In this document: positions 1-8,900 of the stretch, piece after piece | Layout of the letters: each line of letters starts with the position of its first letter | Numbering within the stretch: the stretch's first letter is position 1 | Assembly: GCA_900768515.1 (NCBI GenBank) | Contig: CAAGDG010000154.1 | Location: 1-48,439, forward strand | Direction of reading: 5' to 3' | From: Lentisphaeria bacterium | GTDB taxonomy: Bacteria; Verrucomicrobiota; Lentisphaeria; Victivallales; Victivallaceae | Length of the DNA stretch: 48,439 nt | The notes under the pieces: model-generated | Database searches by the model: none | What the model was told of the DNA's origin: nothing | What the model saw: only the letters and a program-made list of their open reading frames with translations | Made by a program: the position numbers and the translations under genes

Positions 1-264
<264 letters not shown>

Positions 265-322
265 TTTTTCCTCCTGAAAGGTTTTGAGTTCTACTGCTGA
301 TTCTATTCTGTCATCAAATATA

Positions 323-398
323 TGGAGCCCACAAGCGGACTTGAACCGCTGACCTCATCCTTACCAAGGATGTGCTCTACCGACTGAGCTATGTGGGC
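323..398 (-). tRNA. tRNA-Thr (anticodon GGT)
   Basis: The reverse strand folds as a cloverleaf: acceptor GCCCACA pairs with TGTGGGC, the anticodon stem CATCC/GGATG encloses the loop TTGGTAA with anticodon GGT, and the T arm has GTTCAAGTC. The CCA tail is encoded at 323-325. It lies between tRNA-Leu and tuf on the same strand. Confidence 0.96.
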
Positions 399-506
399 AT
401 TCACACCACGTTTTTCCCTTGCGACGCCTAAAACCCAAGGGGTATGCCGCCCATATCCCTCACGAGCCCGACATCCCTGCCCCGGCCCTGCCTCTCACAG
501 GAAAAA

Positions 507-591
507 TGGTACTCGAGGGGGGACTTGAACCCCCAAGGATTACTCCATATGGACCTCAACCATACGCGTCTGCCAATTCCGCCACCCGAGC
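507..591 (-). tRNA. tRNA-Leu (anticodon GAG)
   Basis: The reverse strand begins GCTCGGGTGGCGGAATTGGC, typical of bacterial tRNA-Leu. The anticodon stem TATGG/CCATA encloses TTGAGGT, giving anticodon GAG. A class II variable arm follows, then the T arm GGGGG-TTCAAGT-CCCCC and an encoded CCA at 507-509. The acceptor stem has two G-U pairs. It is the first gene of the proposed tRNA-Leu/tRNA-Thr/tuf transcript. Confidence 0.96.
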
Positions 592-640
592 ACATTTCAA
601 CATCAACCACGCCCGCATTTAACCGCGAACACAGAGCCTT

Positions 641-668
641 AATATATTCACCTGTTTCCATTTTGCAA
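641..668 (-). promoter_or_regulatory. Probable sigma-70 promoter for tRNA-Leu/tRNA-Thr/tuf
   Basis: On the reverse strand, -35 TTGCAA (663-668) and -10 TATATT (641-646) are separated by 16 bp in an AT-rich stretch. Transcription would begin near 634, about 40 bases before the tRNA-Leu 5' end. Confidence 0.6.
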
Positions 669-767
669 ATCAAAAAAAGCTTTTTTCTCAAAAAAAACAG
701 GAAAATACCCCTTCCGAACACACCGACCGGTGAATTTCCAATCCGGCCGCGCCCGCGGAAAACCAGC

Positions 768-1994
768 TCATTCCCCGGAATGTTTCCCGTTGTCGATGAT
801 CACGTTCCGACGTGCATAGGTTGGAATGTCAAGATCCTCATTCCGCCAGAAAACCGCCGCGGTCTTCTCCATGATCCCCTTCGACACCGGCTCCTGCAGC
901 GGAAGATCCAGCTGCAGCGCCTCCGAATCCGGAGCCACCGCCGTCCCGCCGGAACGCCCCCCTCTCGTCCGCGGCGGAGTCCGGTCCGCCGTCCGGTGCA
1001 TGACTTCGGAAATCTCACTCTCCGCATCAAACTTGACCGTCACCGCGCACAACTGGATCATGCCACGCCACTCCTCTCCGGTGGCGGCTCCCACAATCAA
1101 CCGCGCTTCCGGACGGCAGTTCCGACCGGCCAGCTCCAGCAGCAGCCGGGTCTCGCCGATCGAAAGCTCCGGACCGCCCAGCAGAGAAAAAATCACCGCG
1201 TCGGCACTCCCCAGTTTCTCCGCTCCGCCCAGCAGCGGGGAATGAAGCAATCGCTCCAGAGCGGCCTCCCCGCAGCCATCCCCGTCAAGGGAGCGTTCAG
1301 CCACGCCGATCCCGATGCTGCAGAAACTCTTCCGCTTCCGCAGAAGCGTCACAAAGGAACCGAAATCCGGCGCGAGCAGATTGCCGTGCCGCAGAACCGC
1401 AGTCAGCGCCAGCACCGTCCTCGAAACCTCACTGTCGGCAAGTCGAAACGCTTCCGCCAGCGGCGTGGTCGGTTCCAGCACCGAGAACAAAAGATCGTTG
1501 GGCAGGCAGATCACCGCATCGGCCAGATCCAGCAGTTCGTTCCGCACCGTGTCTTCCGCAATTTTGCGCTTGCTGTGCCCTTCGAGCGTAAACGGCAGCG
1601 TGAGCAGAAACAGTGCAGGAATCCCAAGTTTGCGGGCGACGCTCAACACCACCGGCACTCCTCCGGAAGCGGTTCCCCCCCCGAGGCCACCCACCACCAG
1701 CAGCAGAGGCGCCCCGGCAATCAATCGCTCAATGCCGGCCCGTTCATGAGCGACGGCCCGCTGACCGTCAAGCACGTTGCCGCCGCAACCGCGCCCGCTG
1801 CGCCAGCGGGCGCCGGCGAGCAGACACGACTCCGGCTTCAGACCGGACGCCTCCAGACCGGAGGCGTCGGTGTCCAGCGCCCGGAAGCGCAGCCCGGCCG
1901 CCAGCGGAGAATCGGCCAGAAAACCGATCACCCGGCAACCGGCGCCGCCGATCGCAAGAACCGTGATCGGCGCGGCGTTTTCCTTCTCTTCCAT
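768..1994 (-). CDS. ftsZ: Divergent FtsZ, cell-division tubulin homologue
   Basis: FtsZ polymerises with GTP into the division ring. This 408-residue protein keeps the FtsZ order: GGAG (16-19), DTD (41-43), tubulin-type loop GGGTASG (105-111; usually GGGTGTG), E138, PND (165-167), SPLL (252-255), a polar linker and a C-terminal tail EDLDIPTYARR (386-396) like the FtsA-binding peptide. The T7 synergy loop, NxDxxD in ordinary FtsZ, reads A208-P-D210-F-G-S213. The Asn and the last catalytic Asp are therefore missing, although flanking residues align cleanly with E. coli LMNVDFADVRTVM. Start: ATG 1994 after AAGGTG, a few bases past the ftsA stop; the frame is open further upstream but overlaps ftsA. 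GTP hydrolysis is probably altered (inference). Confidence 0.93.
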   Translation of the reverse strand: MEEKENAAPITVLAIGGAGCRVIGFLADSPLAAGLRFRALDTDASGLEASGLKPESCLLAGARWRSGRGCGGNVLDGQRAVAHERAGIERLIAGAPLLLVVGGLGGGTASGGVPVVLSVARKLGIPALFLLTLPFTLEGHSKRKIAEDTVRNELLDLADAVICLPNDLLFSVLEPTTPLAEAFRLADSEVSRTVLALTAVLRHGNLLAPDFGSFVTLLRKRKSFCSIGIGVAERSLDGDGCGEAALERLLHSPLLGGAEKLGSADAVIFSLLGGPELSIGETRLLLELAGRNCRPEARLIVGAATGEEWRGMIQLCAVTVKFDAESEISEVMHRTADRTPPRTRGGRSGGTAVAPDSEALQLDLPLQEPVSKGIMEKTAAVFWRNEDLDIPTYARRNVIIDNGKHSGE

Positions 1995-1999
1995 GCCTG

Positions 2000-3277
2000 T
2001 CACCTTCCGAACATATCCCGGACGCTCTCGAAAGCGCGGCGGGTCCGGCAACCGAGAAAATCCATGACGTTGAACAACTTCTTAAAATGAAGCCCCCCCT
2101 CGCTCCCGGCGTTGATCGCATTGTAGTAGGAGGCGATCTTCAACGCACCCCAGACGGAACTGAAACGGGGCCCCTCCGCCCCCGGAACCGGCTGCCCCGA
2201 CTCCAACGGCTGTCCGACCCGGAATCCGAGGTCGAACACTTCGCGGAAAACCGCTCCGGTCCGGTCAAACAGCGCGCCGCCGCCGGTCAGCACTCCGCCG
2301 GCATCGAGATTTCCCAGCGCATTCCGCTCCGCCAGCGTCTGACGGATGATTTCGAAAATCTCCCGCAGCCGCAGATCGATGATGGTCTCAAACGAAACCA
2401 GCGGAATCCGCCGCACCTTGCCGGTGCTGCTCGGAAACTCGATGAACTCACGTTTCTCGTGAATCGCACGGGCCAGCCCTCCCTCCTCAATGAGCTTGCG
2501 GCAGGCGCCGATCTGCAGTTCCAGCCCGACAGAAAGATCATTGCAGACGTGCTCGAACCCGACCTGCAGCACGCCGGAGGCGAGCACCCCGCGATTGTAG
2601 GCGACCAGGAATTCGGTCGTCCCGGCGCCGAGGTCGATCAGCAGGACTCCGTTCTCCCGCTCCTCCTCGGTCAGGATGCCGGCGTCGACCGCCAGGGGTG
2701 CAAAGACCACGTCGATCATAGAGTCTTCAAAGCCGGACTCCCGGACGATGGAACGAAAATTCTCCACCCTGGCGGCAAGTCCGTGCACCACATGCACATA
2801 GGCGTCGAGCTTCCGCCCGATCTGGTCGATCGGATTGCGCATCCGCCGCTCGTCAAGGGTGAAAAACGACTCGCTGCTGTTGATGATTTCACGGTCGGAC
2901 GCGAGGTGGCGGAGCCGGGCGTTTTCGTGCGCCTCAAGCCGGTCCCGCTCGGTGACGCGGTGCTCCTCGTTCTTGATGAAAACGCTGCCGATCCCCTGAT
3001 AGGAGTCGATGCCGCACCCGGTCACGGTGATCACCGCCAGCCGGGTGTTGCCCAGTTCGCGGTGTGAAGATTTGTCAGCTTCGTCCAGCGCGGCGCCGAG
3101 CTGGTCGAAGGCAAGTTCCATGTTGTCAATCTCGCCCTTCACGATCGCGCCCCGGCTCGGAACCGTACCGCTTCCGATCACCGAAACCCGTCCGTCCGCG
3201 CCGGTCTCGCCGATCAGCACGCAGATCTTGGAGGTGCCGAGTTCGATGGCGGTGATGATCTCCCTGGTTTGAAACAT
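2000..3277 (-). CDS. ftsA: Cell-division protein FtsA
   Basis: FtsA is the actin-family ATPase that tethers FtsZ to the membrane. The 425-residue protein opens with the phosphate-1 strand TAIELGTSKICVLIGE (9-24). It continues with the SHS2/1C-domain segment around GTVPSRGAIVKGEI, the phosphate-2 motif LLIDLGAGTTEF, and the adenosine motif VLTGGGAL. It ends in a short basic amphipathic segment, RRAFESVRDMFGR, of the kind that binds membrane in FtsA. Length is normal for the family. The stop lies 5 bases before the ftsZ start, so the two are an operon. A -10 element (3325-3330) lies about 50 bp upstream. The gene before it is a glycosyltransferase, not ftsQ, ddl or a mur gene. Confidence 0.96.
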   Translation of the reverse strand: MFQTREIITAIELGTSKICVLIGETGADGRVSVIGSGTVPSRGAIVKGEIDNMELAFDQLGAALDEADKSSHRELGNTRLAVITVTGCGIDSYQGIGSVFIKNEEHRVTERDRLEAHENARLRHLASDREIINSSESFFTLDERRMRNPIDQIGRKLDAYVHVVHGLAARVENFRSIVRESGFEDSMIDVVFAPLAVDAGILTEEERENGVLLIDLGAGTTEFLVAYNRGVLASGVLQVGFEHVCNDLSVGLELQIGACRKLIEEGGLARAIHEKREFIEFPSSTGKVRRIPLVSFETIIDLRLREIFEIIRQTLAERNALGNLDAGGVLTGGGALFDRTGAVFREVFDLGFRVGQPLESGQPVPGAEGPRFSSVWGALKIASYYNAINAGSEGGLHFKKLFNVMDFLGCRTRRAFESVRDMFGR

Positions 3278-3324
3278 GTCCCGTCCTTCCGGAATCCCCT
3301 GCTGCGAATAAAAAATCCTTTTTC

Positions 3325-3353
3325 AAATATAGCGGCGCCGGCCCAAAATACCA
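3325..3353 (-). promoter_or_regulatory. Possible ftsA-ftsZ promoter
   Basis: The reverse strand has a good -10, TATATT (3325-3330), but a poor -35, CTGGTA (3348-3353), at 17 bp. The -10 matches the form seen at other promoters in the window. Transcription would start about 40 bases before the ftsA ATG. Confidence 0.4.
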
Positions 3354-3389
3354 GTCCCGGAAAGGACCGATTTTCGTTTTTTGCAAAAA

Positions 3390-4487
3390 TCAGCGCCACC
3401 CGGCAAGAAAGTGCAGATACCTCAAAGTCCGCAGTCCGTCGAACCAGCGGTGGAACGCCGCGGCCCGGGCCTCCTCCCGCGGCGGCGTGTTCCGCAGCAC
3501 CTTCGGCCAGATTTCAAAGAACCCCTCCCGCTCCAGAAAGGCCCGCGCCCGATCAGGCACCTCCGAGACGGAAGCCAGCCGGACCGGATCGGACGCCCAG
3601 CGCAAAAGTTCCCGCAGACCGTCGAACGCCTCGTCGGGAATCTCGCGGAGCGTACCGCCCTCCAGAATCGAACGCACACTCCGACCGGTCCCGAACGGCA
3701 CCCGCTCCGAACAGCGCGGGGAGGGGTGGACCAGCACCTCGTCAATCCTCCCCATCGGCGCGACCTTGGCCGCCGCCTGCAGAAAATAAAAGTCCTCTCC
3801 GGCGGTCCGCACCCGCATTCCGCCGCACCGCACGTAGGTCGAGGCGCGAACCGCGAAGGCGGAACCGACTGTCCGGAATCCGTAGGGAGATCCCGCCCGG
3901 GTCAATTTTTCCGCGTAACGATCCAGGTAACGCTCGTAGGCGCGAATCGCAGACTCCTGCTCCGCACTCTCCCCGGCGCGGTGGCGGAACCCGATCACCG
4001 CCGCGCCCGCCTCCCGCTCGGTACGGGCGGCAAAAAATTCCCGCACCCGCTCAAAATAATCCGGCTCAACCGGAGAATCCGCATCGAGAGAGCAGATCAC
4101 CGCCCTCTCCGCCTCCGCCGCGGAAATTGCGTCAAGGACCCGGTCCATCCCCAGTTTCCGAGCCGCCCCGACGCCTCCCTCCAGACCCGGCGCATAAATC
4201 CAGTACAGCCGGGGCAGCGTCCACTCCCGGCGCCGGAAAGCTTCCAGCAACCGCGCCGAAGCGTTCACCAGCCGCTCCGGCGCACCCGCCGGATGGTTGA
4301 TCACCACCACCACCGGAATCTCCCCGATGCCGCGCGCCTCCCGCAGGGAAGCCAAAACCCCCGCCAGCTCCTCCCACTCGTCGCAGGCGGGAATCACCGC
4401 GAAACAGGCGGCGGGTCCGACCGCGGCGGGTTCGACCGCGGCCTCCGGCCGCCGGCTCAGGTATTTGTTCCACTCCGCCGGACGCAT
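3390..4487 (-). CDS. Glycosyltransferase family 2-like protein
   Basis: This 365-residue soluble protein is a probable GT-A glycosyltransferase. The N-terminal strand reads CFAVIPACDEWEELAGVLAS (28-47), as in family 2 enzymes. G107-AARKLGMD resembles the conserved segment before the metal site, and ICSLDADSPV (131-140) holds a DxD-type motif (D135, D137). A later segment, GEDFYFLQAA, resembles the ED acceptor-site motif. The sugar and acceptor cannot be told. The ATG at 4487 is chosen because it lies 2 bases past the miaB stop; longer forms would run into miaB. Tight spacing makes it the last gene of the proB-miaB unit. Its position before ftsA-ftsZ might suggest an envelope role, but that is weak. 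Confidence 0.8.
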   Translation of the reverse strand: MRPAEWNKYLSRRPEAAVEPAAVGPAACFAVIPACDEWEELAGVLASLREARGIGEIPVVVVINHPAGAPERLVNASARLLEAFRRREWTLPRLYWIYAPGLEGGVGAARKLGMDRVLDAISAAEAERAVICSLDADSPVEPDYFERVREFFAARTEREAGAAVIGFRHRAGESAEQESAIRAYERYLDRYAEKLTRAGSPYGFRTVGSAFAVRASTYVRCGGMRVRTAGEDFYFLQAAAKVAPMGRIDEVLVHPSPRCSERVPFGTGRSVRSILEGGTLREIPDEAFDGLRELLRWASDPVRLASVSEVPDRARAFLEREGFFEIWPKVLRNTPPREEARAAAFHRWFDGLRTLRYLHFLAGWR

Positions 4488-4489
4488 TC

Positions 4490-5830
4490 TCAGAGCAGCG
4501 TGCCGTAGAGTGAAACCGAACCCGCCCGCTCGATCCGGACCTGACGAAGCGTGCCCGGCACCGTCGCAGCGTCCGGGAGGAAGTGGATCATCCGGTTGGT
4601 TCCGGTCCGACCGCACCACCGCTCCGGATTCCGGGGGCTGACCCCCTCGACCAGAACCTCCTGCACACTGCCGACCGCGCCCTTCAGCGCACTCTCCACC
4701 CGCCGGTGCAGATCCTCCAGAAGGATCCGGTTGCGCTCCTCCTTGACCTCCTGCGGCACCGAGTCGGCCAGGGAGGCAGACTTCGCGCCGGGTCGCGGCG
4801 AATATTTGAAGATGAAGGAGTTGTCGAATCCGACCCGGTTCATCAGATCCCGGGTCATGGCGAAATCCTCGTCGGTTTCGCCGGGGAACCCCACAATCAC
4901 ATCGGTAGAAAAGGTCACGCCCGGCATCGCGTTCCGGATCTTCTCCACCACCTCCAGGTATCCGGCGGCGGTGTACTGGCGGTTCATCTCGCGCAAAACC
5001 CGGTCCGAACCCGACTGCAACGGCAGGTGGATGTTGCGGCAGACCGTCCGGCTCGACGCCATCACCCCGATCAGGCGGTCGTTGAAATAGGTGGGGTAGG
5101 GCGAGGTGAAACGGACCCGGAGCAGCTCCGGGATCCGGTCCAGCTCCTCCAGAAGATCCGCGAACGGCGAATTGTCCGCCGCCGGCGGATTGATGTTCCC
5201 TCCCAGTCCGTAGGCCGCCACATTCTGCCCCAGCAGCAGAATCTCCCGCGCTCCGGAAGCGACCAGTTCGCGCGCCTCCGCCAGCACGTCGGCCGGTTCC
5301 CGGCTGACCTCCCGCCCCCGCACATAAGGCACGATGCAGTAACTGCAGAAGCGGTTGCAGCCGCGCGTAATCGCGATCTGGGCGTGCCAGTTCTCCGCGG
5401 AACCCGAGGGGCGGTAATGGCTCCCCATCCCGGTCAACACCTCCGCCGATTCCCGGATCCGCGCCACCTGGCGGCGGTCGGCGCGGATCGACTCGATCAG
5501 CGGCACCAGCGTGTGCAGCTGCCCGGTGCCCAGAACAAAATCGAGGTGCGGCAGCTCCCGGAAAAGTTCATCTCCGAGCCGCTGGGCCATACATCCCATC
5601 GCGCCGATCACCAGATCGGGATTCCGCGCCTTGAGCTTCTTCATGTAGCCGATTTTGCCGATCGCCTTGCGTTCGGCCTGTTCGCGGACGCTGCAGGTGT
5701 TGAAAAGCAGGACGTCCGCCTCCTCTTCGGAATCCACCATCCGGTGGCCCGCGGCGACCAGCATTCCGGCCAGCGCCTCGGAGTCGCGCTCGTTCATCTG
5801 ACAGCCGTAGGTTTTGATGAAGATCTTCAT
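4490..5830 (-). CDS. miaB: MiaB, tRNA-2-methylthio-N6-dimethylallyladenosine synthase
   Basis: MiaB is a radical-SAM methylthiotransferase that adds a methylthio group to i6A37 in tRNAs reading UNN codons. The 446 residues show the family layout. An N-terminal UPF0004 domain carries cluster cysteines C10, C46 and C80. A radical-SAM core follows with C158-x3-C162-x2-C165 (RGCNRFCSYCIVPYVRGRE). A C-terminal TRAM domain runs from about residue 375. The stretch FIKTYGCQMNERDSE near the start and SVREQ after C46 favour MiaB over RimO or MtaB. Its ATG overlaps the proB stop by 4 bp (ATGA), so translation is probably coupled. No MiaA gene is seen in the window. Confidence 0.96.
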   Translation of the reverse strand: MKIFIKTYGCQMNERDSEALAGMLVAAGHRMVDSEEEADVLLFNTCSVREQAERKAIGKIGYMKKLKARNPDLVIGAMGCMAQRLGDELFRELPHLDFVLGTGQLHTLVPLIESIRADRRQVARIRESAEVLTGMGSHYRPSGSAENWHAQIAITRGCNRFCSYCIVPYVRGREVSREPADVLAEARELVASGAREILLLGQNVAAYGLGGNINPPAADNSPFADLLEELDRIPELLRVRFTSPYPTYFNDRLIGVMASSRTVCRNIHLPLQSGSDRVLREMNRQYTAAGYLEVVEKIRNAMPGVTFSTDVIVGFPGETDEDFAMTRDLMNRVGFDNSFIFKYSPRPGAKSASLADSVPQEVKEERNRILLEDLHRRVESALKGAVGSVQEVLVEGVSPRNPERWCGRTGTNRMIHFLPDAATVPGTLRQVRIERAGSVSLYGTLL

Positions 5831-6951
5831 GAGAGCAAAGTCAGGTTGTCGCGGTGAATCAGTTCGTCATCGACATTCGGCCCGAGGACCGCGTGGATCT
5901 CATCCGAACGGCGGCCGCAGATCCGCAGACAGTCGGAAGCGTCGAAGTTGACCAGCCCCCGGGCGAAGGCGACGCCGTCCGGCCCGAGAATCTCCACCGT
6001 GTCCCCCCGGCGGAACACCCCGTTTACAAATTTGACGCCCGAGGGGAGCAGGCTCTTTCCCTGCTCCCGAACCGCGCGAACCGCGCCGGCGTCGACCATC
6101 AGCGCACCGGAGACCTTGCTGAAAAACGTGATCCACCGTTTCCGCCCCGAAAGTCTGCGGGCGCGCGGAATGAAAACGGTCCCGACATCTTCGCCATTCA
6201 TGATCTTTTCGAGGATCGCCGGCTCGCGTCCATCCGCGATCCAGAGGTACTCTCCCGCCGCGGTCACAATCTCCGCGGCCCGGAGTTTCGAACTCATGCC
6301 GCCGATGGAAAATTCCGAATTGTCGGTGCCGCCGGCCATCTCCCGGATCGAATCGTTGAGCTCGTGCACCACCGAGATCCGGTCTCCGAGAACACCGTCC
6401 ACCCGGTTGCGCAGCCCCTGTTCCGTGGTCAGAATCACCGTCAGCCGGGAACCGGTCAGCGATGCAAGCATCCCGGCCAGTGTGTCGTTATCCCCGAATT
6501 TCAGCTCGTCGACCGAAACCGAGTCATTCTCGTTGACGATCGGCAGAACATCATCCTCCCAGAGGGCGTTGATGCAGTTCATTACGTTCAAATAACGTTC
6601 GCGGCTGCGCAGGTCGGCCGCGGTCAGCAGCAGCTGGGCGGTCCGGAAGTTCCGCTTGCGCCCCTCCTCCTCGTAAATCGACATCAGCCGGCACTGCCCG
6701 ATCGCCGCCAGCGCCTGAACCCGGGCCAGCTCCTTCGGACGGCGCGCGAGACCGAGCGCCCGCATCCCCATTCCGACCGCGCCGGAGGTAACCAGAAGCA
6801 CCCGGCACCCGCGGCGGCGGATCTCCTCGATTCCGGACATCAGACCGGCGATCGCCTCCTGGCTGGCCAGCAGGCGGGTGCCGGCCTTCACAATCACCTG
6901 GCGGGTGTTCTTCAGCAGTTCCCGCCGCACTGCGACACTCAAATTTTCCAT
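5827..6951 (-). CDS. proB: Glutamate 5-kinase
   Basis: ProB phosphorylates glutamate with ATP, the first step of proline synthesis. The 374-residue protein has an amino-acid-kinase domain (about 14-260) with VIVKAGTRLL, the SGAVGMGM loop, IVNENDSV and FGDNDTLAG, followed by a C-terminal PUA domain (about 278-365), the full bacterial layout. The ATG at 6951 (MENLSVAVRR) is chosen because the frame upstream runs through the proposed promoter; no strong ribosome site is seen. No proA follows; miaB and a glycosyltransferase do. A promoter (6997-7025) lies inside the 3' end of the preceding gene, so proB-miaB-GT can be expressed separately from the glycan genes upstream. Confidence 0.96.
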   Translation of the reverse strand: MENLSVAVRRELLKNTRQVIVKAGTRLLASQEAIAGLMSGIEEIRRRGCRVLLVTSGAVGMGMRALGLARRPKELARVQALAAIGQCRLMSIYEEEGRKRNFRTAQLLLTAADLRSRERYLNVMNCINALWEDDVLPIVNENDSVSVDELKFGDNDTLAGMLASLTGSRLTVILTTEQGLRNRVDGVLGDRISVVHELNDSIREMAGGTDNSEFSIGGMSSKLRAAEIVTAAGEYLWIADGREPAILEKIMNGEDVGTVFIPRARRLSGRKRWITFFSKVSGALMVDAGAVRAVREQGKSLLPSGVKFVNGVFRRGDTVEILGPDGVAFARGLVNFDASDCLRICGRRSDEIHAVLGPNVDDELIHRDNLTLLS

Positions 6952-6996
6952 AGGATGAGGATCCGGTTTTCGTTGCAACTGTGATGGTTTCCGGCT

Positions 6997-7025
6997 AATA
7001 TACACCGTCAATGCCGGACTTTCAA
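6997..7025 (-). promoter_or_regulatory. Probable proB promoter inside the upstream gene's 3' end
   Basis: Reverse strand: -35 TTGAAA (7020-7025), 17-bp spacer, -10 TATATT (6997-7002). The -35 lies in the last codons of the GT-C gene that stops at 7008. The predicted start near 6990 leaves about 40 bases of leader before proB. Confidence 0.65.
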
Positions 7026-8900
7026 CAGACGGTTATCCCCGGAACCTTCAATCAGAACCGGTTCCAGCTCTCCCGAGCGCAGAAGTTCGGCCAGCAGGGC
7101 CGCAAGACGGCGGTTCTCCGCCTCGTACCCCGGGAGCGGATCCGGATTGCGCCGCGGCGACCCGAGCAGAACGTAATCCATCCGCCGTTCCCGCAGAGAA
7201 GCGAGAACCTCCTGCGGCGTATCCGGAACCGGCGTGAACCACCGCTCCTGAAAATGGGGCGTGCCCAGCTCCACCGGCCACGGAAAATAAAGCGTCCGCC
7301 GATCGAACAGCAGCAGAAAACGGCTCCCCTCCGGCGTTTCGCGCCCGATGTGGTCGAGCACGGTCAGAAACTCCGGATCCCGGGTCCCCAGCTCCAGAAA
7401 TCCGGTGGGCTGACGGCGCGAAAGTTCCAGCGAACGCCACGCCAGATAATAGTGCCGCACCTGCCGATATTCAAAACTCACCGCCGTCGCCAGCACGATC
7501 AACCCTAACGCAATCGCCCGCCGGGAACGGCGAAACGGCAGCGCCGAACCCAGAAAGAAGAGTGCGAAGAAATAGAACGGCAGCAGAAAACGGCTCTGCT
7601 GTGAAGAGTAGTTCCAGAAGGCGTATCCCGCCAGCGCCGCCGCCAGCGGAATCCAGAGCCAGCGGACCCGGGCCGGAGCCAGCCGCCCCCGCAGAAACCA
7701 GCCGACCGCCCCCCCGGCCACCGCCAGCGGGAACAGCCACCCCGCCAGAAATCCATCGTAAAGACGGGCGTCAAACGCGACGAAAATCCAGCCGAGGCAA
7801 AGTCCCGGCAGTCCGTCCAGACCGTAGTGCAGCACGCCGAGCTGGCGGTGGTACTCCTCCACCAGCGCCGCCGCGGACCCCGGCGCCGTCAGCGCGGCTC
7901 CGAACGGATAAAACCAGTTCCCGGTCGCCGCGAAACTGCGCCAGTAAAACGGCAGCATCGAAATCAGCGCGGCGGCTGCGAAAATCCCGACCGGCGCCCA
8001 CCACCTCCGGCGCATTCCGGGATTCCGCAGCCAGACTTCCCCGAGCAGAAGCACCGTGATCGCAATCGAAACCCCGCCGGCGGTCAGCTTCACCGCGGCC
8101 GCCATCCCCGCGAAGAATCCGGCGGCGCCCGCCAGCACCAGCGGTCGGCGGCGGAACAGGGAAACCGCACTTGCCGCCGCCAGCAGCTGCAGTACGATGA
8201 ACACCTCCTGGTAGACCTCGCGCCCCATGCCGGCAACCAGCGGCGAAACCGCCGCTCCCGCGACCAGCAGCGCGGCGGTCCAGCGTCCGAAACGACGCAG
8301 CAACAGCACGCTCCAGCCGCCGATCGCCAGAAATCCCGCCCAGACCAGAAGCCGGGGCAAATTCAATCCGCCGAGCCGGACGCCGGGCAACATCACAAAC
8401 TGCGGCAGCGACGGAAAAGCCGAATAGGGATTGTCGGGCAGCACCGCCGCGGAACCGGCGGCCAGATAATGGCGCAGCAGCGCCACCTGGTAGACGCATT
8501 CATCCCAGCTGTAAGGCGCACAGAGCGCGGAGCCAAGCGTGTAAACGCCGACCGCCCCCAGCGCCGCCAGCAACCACGCCTCCCGCCGCCAGACGGAACC
8601 GGGCAGCGATGCAAGCAGCCACACCCCGAATGCGGCGGGCAGGGCCAGCAGCAGCGCCAGCAGCCAGCACGGGAACAGAAATACCGCCGGTCCGCCAAGC
8701 CGGACCAGAAGCGCCAGCAGATTGAATCCGGTCACTCCGGCGGTCAGCAGAAAACAGCCGCGCCGGAGGTTCCGTTCCGGATGGAGCAACAGCAGCAGGG
8801 CGCCGCCGAGACCGAGCATGGCCAGCAGCAGCAATGCCAGCGTACCGAGGGCGCCGCCGATCGACCCCTGCATTGAAATGATCCAATCATCGATGTTCAT
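7008..8900 (-). CDS. GT-C (family 39-like) membrane glycosyltransferase
   Basis: This 630-residue protein has about 12 hydrophobic segments through residue 500 and a soluble C-terminal part. A periplasmic-loop motif, APYSWDECVYQ, with D133-E134 fits the acidic motif of GT-C enzymes of the GT39/ArnT type, which use polyprenyl-phosphate sugars; the substrate is unknown. The ATG at 8900 has a strong ribosome site, GGGAGGAACAAAGTC, and overlaps the 3' end of the O-antigen-ligase-like gene by 14 bp, so the two are probably translationally coupled. A second protein of the same type starts at 28483. Composition is extremely Leu/Ala/Gly rich, typical of membrane proteins in this genome. Confidence 0.8.
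   Translation of the reverse strand: MNIDDWIISMQGSIGGALGTLALLLLAMLGLGGALLLLLHPERNLRRGCFLLTAGVTGFNLLALLVRLGGPAVFLFPCWLLALLLALPAAFGVWLLASLPGSVWRREAWLLAALGAVGVYTLGSALCAPYSWDECVYQVALLRHYLAAGSAAVLPDNPYSAFPSLPQFVMLPGVRLGGLNLPRLLVWAGFLAIGGWSVLLLRRFGRWTAALLVAGAAVSPLVAGMGREVYQEVFIVLQLLAAASAVSLFRRRPLVLAGAAGFFAGMAAAVKLTAGGVSIAITVLLLGEVWLRNPGMRRRWWAPVGIFAAAALISMLPFYWRSFAATGNWFYPFGAALTAPGSAAALVEEYHRQLGVLHYGLDGLPGLCLGWIFVAFDARLYDGFLAGWLFPLAVAGGAVGWFLRGRLAPARVRWLWIPLAAALAGYAFWNYSSQQSRFLLPFYFFALFFLGSALPFRRSRRAIALGLIVLATAVSFEYRQVRHYYLAWRSLELSRRQPTGFLELGTRDPEFLTVLDHIGRETPEGSRFLLLFDRRTLYFPWPVELGTPHFQERWFTPVPDTPQEVLASLRERRMDYVLLGSPRRNPDPLPGYEAENRRLAALLAELLRSGELEPVLIEGSGDNRLLKVRH

Noticed and set aside
680..767. 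Terminator after ftsZ
   Set aside because: Only short weak hairpins (CACCG/CGGTG) were found before a T-rich run, so none was called.
444..2090. A 548-codon forward frame starting inside the tRNA-Leu region
   Set aside because: It crosses a tRNA gene and lies antisense to ftsZ, with no recognisable domain.
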